A DNA stretch of 64,000 bases from Branchiostoma floridae (Eukaryota; Chordata; Leptocardii; Amphioxiformes; Branchiostomatidae), in the NCBI RefSeq assembly GCF_000003815.2, contig NC_049981.1, forward strand, positions 27,377,757 through 27,441,756, in the 5' to 3' direction. The notes beneath the pieces are model-generated. The model ran no database searches, was not told where the DNA came from, and saw nothing but the letters and a program-made list of their open reading frames with translations. Shown here one piece after another: positions 33,221-42,759 of this stretch. Every line of letters begins with the position of its first letter. Positions within the stretch are counted from its first letter, which is position 1. Both the position numbers and the translations under genes were made by a program.

Positions 33221-35132
33221 TTAGTTGAGCTCGGCATGAGCGGACATGACATGGCGACGACATTCAAACTTTCCATCAACATTTCTGCTACCAAGAAACT
33301 GATGAGATTGTTCCTTTTCTCGTAATTGTGCGCTACTATTCTCCGGTTAGTCTAATACGAGCGATCGCTGTTGTTGTTTATATCCGGGGTATTCGGTGTT
33401 TGGTGCCTACCAGGACGTCAGTAGATTGGATTAAAAATTGATATTTAAATCAGCAGATCAAATTACCGGTTAATATGTAAATCAATCGTTTGCCAAACAC
33501 CTGCTTTTTGCCTACCACTGCGTCACCGTGACATCATCGCGATCGCTCGTATACTTCATGATTTTTTAGCCTAGGCATATAAATTGTTACTTTCCTCATT
33601 TGTTCGATGCTTTGTACGTCACCCCGTAAAGTGAATTTGCATATAAATGCTGAGAAATAGTTAACTACGTAAACCATATTTCTACTCTTTGAGTCGTGGC
33701 TCCACAGGTCGATGGAAAAATAGTAGAAATTGGCAAAAAGAAACCACGATAACACTCCTAGGCCAATTACTAGTAACTCTTACTGGGCTTTTATTCCTAA
33801 CTGGGCCAAACCCTATTCGGCCAGGCGGGAGTCTGAGATAGAGTGGTACTTCCACCCCACCCCCACCCCCCACCCCCGATCAAAAGGTTCATATATATTC
33901 AACATGTTTGCAACCTTTGTGATTCTGGCCGGCAGCCTGCTGACCATGCATTGTTATATGAAAGTCAAGTAGGCACTTGCACTTGAATGATTTAATAGCA
34001 AATCCTCAAGATAAGGGGCAAATCATACCGTACCCACAAGTTCCTAACTCATTATTCCTATCTATTTAGGCTTGGATAGAAAGTCCGATAAAAACGCCAA
34101 AAAAGAAACGTCAAAAAAGAGCCGGAGCCTAACCTCTACTAGGAAAGTAAGTTAAGTAACCCACTTGCCCTAATCATCACCCCCCCCCCCATCAGCGATG
34201 CCCAAGTGGTGTTGATAGAGGGTCTGTAAGAAGAAGATGATAAAGAAGACGAAGATTTTCATACCCTCTGTCGTCTCTATATCTGCCCTTTTATGGCGTA
34301 GTATCTTACTTGTATTCACTTTAGTTCTGCCATCGCCTCCCCCCTATATAGTGAATAGAACGATCCCCTGACCCTCAGAAGTTTGTCTAGCAAATGTTTG
34401 TCGTCTGAACGTAACATCAATCACTTCTGGCTCCCGTGTCTGATTCCTACGAGTGTCTACTCTTTGTAAGCATGTACTTTAATACACTGGTGGCAGCGGG
34501 GTTCGGACCACAAAGTACCGAAGTAACGGGTTCCTTTTTCACCACTCGGTGTTCAGTATCTTCCGCACTAGATCTCCAGTGCCGAAGTTACAATAGCACT
34601 GGGTGTCCATTTTCTATCTTAGTTCCAGCCGCCATTACGACGTCCAAGAGGACTTTGAGTTCGAGGACGACAGGTCACCACGCCCCCCAGCCCCTACCTG
34701 CCACTGCTACGTTTGCTGGCCTTCCAGCCGGCCACAAACATTGAGGTACTGTATGGACACCAATTTTGCCCACACGATGTTGACTGACTACTTTCTCACC
34801 TGACAGCATGGTCATAACTTAAGAACCATTACGGACCATTACATGCAAGTGGTATTTGCAGAATAGAATTTGTTGGAATGGCGTTTGATAGACTTTGACA
34901 TAACGTGTTAGCATTTGAGGGTAACCATTCATGCATGTTCTGAAGTTTTGATTCCTGTGATAATGACACCTTGTTTTCGTCAACAGTTCGTAGCATATTC
35001 ACTGCCATATGCCGCTGGAACATGTCGTCAACCCTGTTGAATGGTTCTACTTCGCACTGCGGATAGGTGTCGCTACAACATCTTGAGTGGTCCCTTGAAA
35101 CTGTGACATTTGACCGTTTTCAAACGATCTTC

Positions 35133-36377
35133 ATGATGCAAGGCTGTACTATCTTCCGGCGCCCTGTGTGCGATGTGCTTATCCTGTACATCGGGATGTT
35201 CTGCGTCGTTCTGCCCATTCTCTGCCACAGACTACACTATTCCATCTACTACAGCCAAACCCTTCACATGGGAAAGACTGATTCCTTCGCTTACGCAATG
35301 AAGGTAAACGATGATCGCAAGAACCTGGCGCAAATATCACTCCTCTCGCGATCATCTGCGACGTCTCACCTGATGCCAAATGCAGACTCCAAAGTAAAGC
35401 TAGCTATTGGGTTTGTTTCGGTCAGCAGACAAGTCAAAATGCGGGACGGAAGTCTCTACAATCCAGGATATCTTCTGCAGTCTGTCGAAGCGATCCTTCG
35501 AGAAAATCCATCCAACGAAACTCGACTTGTCGTTTGTAACGTAGACTCTGACCCGTCCTCCAATGTTGATGCTGCCTTTCTGTCGTCATTCGTTCCCGTT
35601 CACTCCAGATATCTGGAACGAAATGTAGTTTCACCGTTAGGGTTGAAGGAAAGGTTCAAGAAAGAGAGAGAAGACTACATTTACTGTTTGGAAGAAGCCC
35701 TATCTTTCGACCCGGAGTTTGTACTTATCTTAGAAGACGATGCTCTCGCGATTCCTGGTGTATTAGATGTCATTTACCACGTTATTCAGACAAAAATTGA
35801 CAAGAAGTACAGAGGTTTTGAGCTGACAGAAAACAACTACACCAAAACATTCTTCAAGCTTTTTACTCCAACATATATGCAAAATGACTTTCATACTACT
35901 AAACCAAAACGTATCTTTGTTCATATCTATGAACTCATTGGAATAGGCATCATAGGAGGAACAATTATAACTTTTGTCCATACGCTATTTTTCAACAAAG
36001 GACTAAAAAGATCCTACGCCACTATCTATGGACTCTTTGTGGCTGGTGTCGTCTGTAGTATACTTGCAGCCTTAGCAGTTTCTAGAGTGCATCTTATGGA
36101 GTGGAGGAGAATTTCTAAACACTTCTATGTGATGTTTCAGGCTGACAACTGTTGCACGCCTGCAATTATGTACCGGAAAGACACTGCAGTAGACTTCTTG
36201 AGATATCTGCAGACAAGGAGGCATGACGATTCGCCTATAGACGGAGACATGAATGGTCTTGTAGTATCCCACGGTTACAGAAGATTTGCCGTAGAGCCAA
36301 ACCTGTTTTCACATATCGGGATGTTCTCGTCTATACAAAAGAAGATTAACAGAGGCTTTCTCCATGGCTTTGTGTAA
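35133..36377 (+). CDS. PGAP4: PGAP4/TMEM246-like Golgi glycosyltransferase, paralogue 1 (intronless)
   Basis: This 414-residue protein has the unusual PGAP4 layout. An N-terminal membrane segment (about 13-31) leads into a glycosyltransferase domain that is split by two membrane helices (about 266-286 and 298-317) and resumes to the C-terminus. The acidic EDD at about 201-203 sits where the family has its metal/UDP-sugar site (VLILEDDALAIPG). C-terminal marks are NCCTPAIMY and VEPNLFSHIGM. In mammals PGAP4 adds GalNAc to GPI anchors in the Golgi; that role is inferred here. The ATG at 35133 is the first in frame; the frame extends upstream only with non-ATG codons. The length is close to vertebrate PGAP4 (about 400 residues). 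A tandem partner lies 2.3 kb downstream. Confidence 0.85.
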   Translation: MMQGCTIFRRPVCDVLILYIGMFCVVLPILCHRLHYSIYYSQTLHMGKTDSFAYAMKVNDDRKNLAQISLLSRSSATSHLMPNADSKVKLAIGFVSVSRQVKMRDGSLYNPGYLLQSVEAILRENPSNETRLVVCNVDSDPSSNVDAAFLSSFVPVHSRYLERNVVSPLGLKERFKKEREDYIYCLEEALSFDPEFVLILEDDALAIPGVLDVIYHVIQTKIDKKYRGFELTENNYTKTFFKLFTPTYMQNDFHTTKPKRIFVHIYELIGIGIIGGTIITFVHTLFFNKGLKRSYATIYGLFVAGVVCSILAALAVSRVHLMEWRRISKHFYVMFQADNCCTPAIMYRKDTAVDFLRYLQTRRHDDSPIDGDMNGLVVSHGYRRFAVEPNLFSHIGMFSSIQKKINRGFLHGFV

Positions 36378-36865
36378 GATAGAATAGATTCATAAAAGGA
36401 ATCTTGAATCTGTGGTTTCCTGTGTCAGATATGTATAATGAAGCCTCTAGTGTATGTTCTGTATGTCTCATTTTTATATTTCAGCTATAATACAGGAATG
36501 CTTGAAATATACTGTTCTTTTTTGTATTTCTTCTCCTGTCAAATCATAAAATAGATTCATTTCTGTCATATAATTTTTAACCTAAAATGAGCTGAAAGTT
36601 GGTACGAGTGTAGAGTTGGTCACTACCCTACTCCATTATTATGATAGAGGGCTTTAAAATAATTTCATTTAGTTCTATTGGCCATCTTTTGGACCAAAAA
36701 ATGTATATCTATGCTCCCTAGCCTGTGCCCTTGCATTATTGCCAGCTCCAAAGGCCTCACAGATATTAGTTAACTTTTGCAATGCTTTCGCCAAAGAACA
36801 AACAAGACAAGTTTACGGAAACCTTTCCAATAAAACAACCCACTTTGGCATTGCTTAACTGGGCA
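36378..36865. other. 3' flank of PGAP4-like 1
   Basis: AT-rich sequence following the stop. An AATAAA occurs at about 36829, far downstream; a nearer variant signal may be used. No gene recognised. Confidence 0.4.
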
Positions 36866-36970
36866 TGGGCACTGAGATAGGCCATATGTTAGATAAGATG
36901 GGAGATAATAAGCTCCCCTGGGGACACCATTGCTGGAGCTGCAGTCTCCAAACAAATAACTCAAACGTCT
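36866..36970 (-). mobile_element. Reverse-transcriptase relic (LINE fragment)
   Basis: The minus strand reads CPQGSLLSPILSNI in one frame, with NGVPRG in the neighbouring frame. Together they recall the conserved G-V-P-Q-G-S-x-L-S-P motif of non-LTR reverse transcriptases, broken by a frameshift. No other RT motif was found nearby. Confidence 0.5.
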
Positions 36971-38708
36971 TTAAAGGCCAGGAAGGAGGTTTTGGAGCTG
37001 AAGCTATCAGAAAGAGTACTGCCTTAGTGCACTCTAAATGACAGCATCTGAAAGAAGCACACAATATTTCGTACCACCTTAACAGGTACTCTGCTGAGCA
37101 GCTTGTAAAACAATTTCTAGCTGTTAAGGAAGGAAGGAAAGAAGGAAGACCAGAAGCTACTGCCCCGCAGTCCAACTTTCGCACAGCCTCATTGCTCTAT
37201 ATGGGTACCGACTGGCTGTTTCTTCAATGAGAATATTCAATGGGAATTAACTCTGTTGAATGCTTTAAAGGCATCGAGAAAACATACAAAAACTGGGGAG
37301 TCGCGACATCTAAAATAAGAGATAATCTCTTTGAGAGCAAAGATGCACATACACACATGTAACGTTATCTGTCCCATGCACGGTGCTGTTTAAAATCTAC
37401 AGATGACCAAGAAGAACAGTTACAAACAGTTTGAACGGGCACTGGAGATGGCAATAGGCCGGTGTTTCTTCTTAATTGAGATAATTAGATTCAAATTTTT
37501 ATTATCGGAACAATTTAACAGGATTAGGGAGCTTGAAGCAACATGGCTTGTTTTGATTATTCCATTTAGAGAGAAAGTGGTATTGGACCGGTCCATTTGA
37601 CTTGAGATGAAGCTGGTCTTGCACGGGGGCAATAAGTTGATTGTTGGTGTCTTTTTTTCTCAATTTTGGACAGTCCATTGCATTGGAAGGGGTGAATTAT
37701 TTTAGCTGCTTATAAACGGTGCATTTCCTTTTAAAATCGCTAGGTAGCAATTTTTGTTTATGCGGTCAAAGGGCACGGGTTACCTGTCCGACAGTGTCAG
37801 TGTATTTGCACGGCCCAGCTGGGGACAATCGACTCACGTATCAGAGTTATCCTTCGTAAGTTTTGATTCTTGTACCTTTCTGTTTGATTGACGTTTATTT
37901 CTCATGTAAGCTACCAAGTCGCCAGTATCAGACATATGATAATGGCGAAAATGTATTGGACACCTGTTGGCGACACTGCCCCCCTCCCTCATACATGTTT
38001 TCATTGTCGAAACGCTCCAGATTGTCATGGCCATAGACCCAGACGACAGTCGGAATAAACTGTTTGCACTGTAATTCTATACAGTCATTCGTTTAAACGT
38101 ACGAAAACAATTAAATATTTCGCTGAGACCGTTGACTCGCCTTAGCTCGTCATGCGTGACTAAATAGCCAAACAAAGTAGATTGGAGCCGACTCGCTGAA
38201 GGCTCACTGTAGCCGAACACAACTAGTATTGACCAAGAGAGCCGCTAAAGACTTGTTTTTAGCACTCAATTCAAATCTCAGTATAAGGCCTCCTTCATCC
38301 GATATATCAATACATGTACAATTTCCAGAGAAAAAATGGGAAGGTTAGTCTTATTGGGGAAAAATGTAACGTTATAGGGTGTGAAGTTTTTCCTCTCGAG
38401 ATCGTGACGGGTCGTATGCTGAAACTGCCTTAACAAAACTGAAGAACAAGTGGACACCATTTTTTATAGATTACAGATACTGTAGGTTAATCTCGTCAGA
38501 AAGATGACAATTTTTATAGTTGTAGTTGAAAATTGTGAAAACGTGCTAATGCACTTGTTTACACATATGACAAAGATAGCATAAAAATGATCATGCCAGT
38601 GTTTTTTAGCATTGAAGCCAGCATGCACTGTTGCTAAAAGGATTGGCAGCCAGGCTTTAGTGCCTATAGACACTAGTCGCCAGACTAACTGGATCTGTCT
38701 CCACTTAC
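36971..38708. other. Interval between the two PGAP4-like genes, no gene supported
   Basis: Contains a GGAA-rich run (about 37128-37150) and otherwise nothing recognised. It must hold the promoter of the second PGAP4-like gene, but no TATA or clear initiator was singled out. Confidence 0.45.
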
Positions 38709-40073
38709 ATGTGGCGTTTTTCTAACACCCCGGTACAGATCCTTGCACGGAGAGACTCCTTTCATGGACTCAGCACCGGCATTCATCAGATAGAAGCAGA
38801 ATCGGCAAATATCAAAGTTGAAGAAATGCCACATACGAAGAAGCCCTGTTGCGGTGTGAGTTCTAGTGGACGTCATGTGTGCGGTCTGTTGCTACGCAAC
38901 TGGACGGCCATTGGTCTCTATATCTCCGTGTTCTGCGTGATCCTTCCGATCTGTTGTCACAAGTGGTATTTTTCAGTTTACTATAACCAGAAACTCCACC
39001 TAGGTGGCGCTTCTCCTAGTGTTTATGCTAGGAAGGTTAACGATGAATGTATAGTACGAGCGGTGTCGTTCTTCTCACAAAAGCGTGATGCACAATTACC
39101 AAGAACAACTAACGATGTGAAGATGGTGATTGGATTTGTTACGATAAAGAGGAAGGGAGAAATAAAAGATGGCGGGGACTATAAACCAAGATACCTGCTC
39201 CAAACTGTGGCGGGACTTCTTCAAGAAAGGTTGCCGGACACAATACATGTTCTAATCTGCAACGTGGCAACCAACCCTTCTTCACATACCGATGCGGCCT
39301 TCTTATCAAAATATGTGACTGTTGTGTCGAGATACGGAAAGTATGGGGCTGCCAAGCCACCGGGACATCTTCAAGACAAAGAAAGAGAAGACTACATCTT
39401 CTGTCTTAATCAGAGTTTATCTTATAACCCCAGATATGTCCTTCTTTTAGAAGATGATGCACTGGTTGTACCAGGAGCAGTAGATGTCTTAGTCTATGTT
39501 GTGGATAAGATCGAAGACAGACGGTATAGGTTTGAAGCGTCAAAAACTTTAGCAAAACTGTACAGTCCTTTATCGTTACAAAGAGATTTCTACACAGACA
39601 AGCCCAGTCGCATTGTAAGAAACTTGTTAGAATTACTAAGCATAGGTCTATTTGGAGGCTCGCTCCTCCGGATACTGTATACCTTACTATGTGAGAGAAA
39701 CAGAGAGAACCACCGACTTTTGGATGGGTACTTTGTGGCAAGTTTGATCTGCTGTGTTTTGGCAGCGCTGGCCATTTCAAGACCACATCTGTTAGAGCTC
39801 AGAAGAATCTCAAAACAACTTTACATGGTTCTAGAAGCCAACGACTGTTGCACACAGGCCATTCTGTATCACAGAGAAGTTGCTAAAAGTATCGTATCGC
39901 AGTTTGAAAAGGGCTTTGTGCCTGACTGGTATCCCATAGACGCAGGTTTAGATTACCTAGCGGAGAAGCTTGGTCTCGCACCGGTGTGCGTGGAACCAAA
40001 CCTGTTCACACATATCGGGATGTACTCGGCTCTGCACGAGGGGGAGAACGTCTATCTTAAAGACTTTGCTTGA
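38709..40073 (+). CDS. PGAP4: PGAP4/TMEM246-like Golgi glycosyltransferase, paralogue 2 (intronless)
   Basis: This 454-residue protein is clearly paralogous to the gene at 35133. It has an N-terminal membrane segment (about 66-83), the acidic site VLLLEDDALVVPG (EDD at about 248-250), two inserted membrane helices (about 308-327 and 340-358), and the C-terminal marks NDCCTQAILY and VEPNLFTHIGM. The first ATG gives a tail about 40 residues longer than paralogue 1. An internal ATG at 38826 (purine at -3) would give 415 residues, matching the partner's length, and may be the true start. AATAAA at about 40297 fits as its polyadenylation signal. The expected role is GPI-anchor GalNAc side-chain addition in the Golgi, inferred from the family. 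Confidence 0.85.
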   Translation: MWRFSNTPVQILARRDSFHGLSTGIHQIEAESANIKVEEMPHTKKPCCGVSSSGRHVCGLLLRNWTAIGLYISVFCVILPICCHKWYFSVYYNQKLHLGGASPSVYARKVNDECIVRAVSFFSQKRDAQLPRTTNDVKMVIGFVTIKRKGEIKDGGDYKPRYLLQTVAGLLQERLPDTIHVLICNVATNPSSHTDAAFLSKYVTVVSRYGKYGAAKPPGHLQDKEREDYIFCLNQSLSYNPRYVLLLEDDALVVPGAVDVLVYVVDKIEDRRYRFEASKTLAKLYSPLSLQRDFYTDKPSRIVRNLLELLSIGLFGGSLLRILYTLLCERNRENHRLLDGYFVASLICCVLAALAISRPHLLELRRISKQLYMVLEANDCCTQAILYHREVAKSIVSQFEKGFVPDWYPIDAGLDYLAEKLGLAPVCVEPNLFTHIGMYSALHEGENVYLKDFA

Positions 40074-40359
40074 TCATCATCATATATTGATAATGTTGTG
40101 CCACATAGAGGGCGACGAAGCACAAGGTGAAGAGACAATGTTGTCAAACACTTGGCTATTATATGGCAAAGACTAGTACGAGACGCGATTTGGAATGCGT
40201 AGAGACACCCCCTCCCCAGGACGAAACAGCTTTCTGGATCATGGAATGATCATGAATAATGGGGTCATCGTGTAGACTGTGGTACCACAACATCAAAAAT
40301 AAAACATGTTTTTAAATTCACTTTTCAACTTTCGTGATCTCTCTCCCTCTCCATTTGTA

Positions 40360-40700
40360 TACATACATAGATAGATAGATAGATAAATAAATAAATATAG
40401 GTCTTAAATAACACTGAAAAATTTATATTTCTAATGCAATTAGACAAACCATGTATTCTAAACTCCACCTGCATCTACATTTACAACTGTATTAAGAAGC
40501 GAGAAGAAGTTGAACCTGTACATACTAGTACTAGTATACTTTAGACTTTGTAGTCTCAGTCATGTATCACACCCTACATGAACTGTACTTAGAATCACTA
40601 GGAGAAGTATTCTATTCACCCTGACCTGTACTTAGCTTGTTAGAAAACAAAATGTACAATAAAGGTCTTCATTCATTCATTTAATGTATTTGATGTACCG
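40360..40700 (+). repeat. ATAG microsatellite and a LINE-like 3' tail
   Basis: (ATAG)n and (AATA)n at 40367-40397. At about 40560-40685 the sequence ends TGTACAATAAAGGTCTTCATTCATTCAT, which has the look of a non-LTR retrotransposon 3' end with an ATTC repeat tail. No coding is left. Confidence 0.45.
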
Positions 40701-41520
40701 GTCTAAGAAAACCTTTGTTAAGATTCTGGACAAATACTTAATACAGTGTGAAAAGAAGACAGACCACAGAGGCAGACATCGTTTCAACATGACTTCCCTT
40801 TAATTCAGTAATTTCATGAGAGGTTAAAAGGACGTAAATAGCACAAGATTACCCTGTATGTAATGAGGGTAACTGCGAGTTACGAGCTTTCCGTCTAATG
40901 GAAATACTTTGTATATTCTATTGTGTTGTTGCAATTTGAAGAAAGTCAGAGTCGAATTTCATTACAAACAAACCTGCAACATCGTTGTCAATGTCAATCC
41001 ATTGGTATAATAAACAGATAATCAGTAGCAGTTTCAGTCCTGCTATGGCAGCTGGACGAGCGTCGCAGTCGTGGTCGCCCTTTCTTGACACTGAGGGCTT
41101 CAGGTGAACGAGCTTTGCACAGTCATGCTGGACAGAATTTTGTGGAAAAGCTAGTGTCACCTCTCACTCAAATTATGCACTGAACTGACCAGCTTCAGAT
41201 ACAAACAAGGAGCCTTAAACACTATACGGTATGATGTTAAGTACAGTATTAGCCTGGGTTTTGTACAGTTGTGCTGGTCTTGAGGATTGATTATGTACAT
41301 ACTTTCCTCAAATTTCACATATATGTTTTTAGTTATACGCCTTAGTTTTTTTTTCTAAATCATCTTCGTAGGGCCTGGTGTTACCATCATGGTGATGAAG
41401 AGCGGCCCATAGCGATAACTGTAGCAGCATCTCTTCCCCCTAAGTCAGAAACATCAAGCTTGACTTCACTGACTCAATAGGCGAAGCAGGGGTTACGAGG
41501 CTGCTCGGGAAATTCCCTAC
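40701..41520. other. No gene supported
   Basis: A minus-strand frame at 40918-41160 is open for 80 codons with a hydrophobic stretch, but it starts at GTG and has no domain. I treat it as chance. The 3' UTR of the prokineticin gene may reach in from the right. Confidence 0.4.
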
Positions 41521-41524
41521 CCCA

Positions 41525-41530
41525 TTTATT
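41525..41530 (-). terminator. Polyadenylation signal of the prokineticin gene
   Basis: AATAAA on the minus strand, about 245 bp beyond the stop codon at 41774. It is the first canonical signal in the 3' flank. Confidence 0.5.
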
Positions 41531-41773
41531 GCTGTATCTATTCACACACAAAATTGACACGAGCATTTGAGCAGCATAAATTATTATGCATAGATACTTA
41601 TGTAAGACCCAAAACTCCGTTTCTCCGTTTGCATGTATCTGTCATACCATAGATAGCCTATCTGGTGCTTTTGTCATTGCTGGGCTCCAGACAAGACAGC
41701 TGTTCACCTTAAACTATCCGGATTACTAGTATTCGCTCAGTGGCAGCCTGTGCCGCTCAACGTGACATCGTTC

Positions 41774-42605
41774 CTAAACTGACGCTTCTATAGCCACTTG
41801 TTTGCACTTCCCGACGCGGTACTTCCCCTCCAGCGGATGGCACTCGAAGCCGCCGTGGCAGGGGCACAGGAAGCTGCTCCGCGGGCGCAAGAGGAGAGGG
41901 AAGGTTGGAGAGTTGACCTTGCAGATTTGACCCTCCTTTCGGAGGCTCTTGCACACGCGGATGGGCATCTTGACGTTCCACTGCGCGCAGCAAGAGGTGT
42001 CGTCTCCGTCAGCGTCAATGCAATCTGCGTCAGTTTGGCAAAACTGCGAAACAAGGGTGGAAGACGTTTTACAACTAGCACTAAGCGTTCGGAGCGCCCT
42101 GATTTTTACAGGGATATTAACTTTTTTCTTGCACTAAGGCCCATTGAGGCCTTGTTGTCTCAACAAACCAGCATCTGGCTACATTGTACTTTGATTGCAG
42201 ACAATGCTGCCTAGCAGGCAATTATACAGGCATTGTCTTTTATATTCTAGGTGACAATTGGGCCCAGGTCCTATTCCCTCTTACTTTCAGTGACTATTTC
42301 AACAAGATTTGCAGATGTTACAGTAACGATTGATTAGAATTGAAATATCTATCTAACTCCGCAATGCTACACGGTGTCGACAAAGCACCAAGACTGATAT
42401 CTAGAACATCCAAAACAAGAGCAATTCTTTCCGTGCCCAATCTGTACAGATATTCCAATATATTCCAATTCTAACAAGGATGGCTAAATCCATAGATGCA
42501 TCTGGAAGAATTCACAAAGATGTTGCTTACCCCTGTGATGGGCATCATGCCAGACGCAAAGAGGCAGCCGAATGAGGCGATGAGGATGATCTGCAGCAGG
42601 CTCAT
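41774..42605 (-). CDS. PROK: Prokineticin-like secreted hormone, two exons, 114 residues
   Basis: Exon 1 (42605-42531, 25 codons) encodes a signal peptide starting MSLLQIILIASFGCLFA and ends MMPITG. Exon 2 (42043-41774) encodes FCQTDADC, SCCAQW, RVCKSLRKEGQIC, FLCPCHGGFEC, GKYRVGKC. The junction is phase 0 (GGG then GTAAGC; TTTCGCAG then TTT). The mature part has ten Cys in the prokineticin (colipase-fold) spacing, including the C-C pair, the E-G-x-x-C turn and the C-P-C. The C-terminal Y-R-V-G-K-C parallels Y-R-C-S in vertebrates. I-T-G then x-C lines up with the A-V-I-T-G-A-C start of vertebrate prokineticins, but A-V is replaced. ATG context ACCACCATG is a perfect Kozak. The length is close to human PROK1 (105). 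Vertebrate members signal through G-protein receptors; that role is inferred here. Confidence 0.88.
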
Positions 42606-42700
42606 GGTGGTAGAGATAGAGTCTTCTGGTCTGTCGGATCGTCGGAGTGGATGTAGGTTCGCTGGTCGGCTTCCAATGTAAAAAGTCTCCCCTGGTTCGG

Positions 42701-42710
42701 GCTCTTTTAT
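42701..42710 (-). promoter_or_regulatory. TATA-like box of the prokineticin gene
   Basis: GGGATAAAAGAGC on the minus strand lies about 100 bp upstream of the ATG. A start site about 30 bp downstream would give a 5' leader of roughly 70 bases. No other TATA-like sequence is close. Confidence 0.45.
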
Positions 42711-42759
42711 CCCCAAAATCTCCGCATCAGAAAAAAACATGCTTGCTATTCAAAATTTG

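Larger units (their letters stand above)
29206..34430. other. Intergenic, no gene supported; two TIR elements and a palindrome inside
   Basis: No coding region is supportable. Inside are a perfect 30-bp palindrome (30337-30366), a small TIR element (32479-32591), a foldback-type element (32893-33220), and, near 33690-33735, a half-arm of the 2887-3191 foldback family. A CG-containing NRF1-like motif followed by ATG and a donor occurs at 30889-30960. Confidence 0.5.

Noticed and set aside
33904-33972. 22-codon ATG frame MFATFVILAGSLLTMHCYM with signal-peptide shape
   Set aside because: Too short, no clear donor and no downstream exon that fits.
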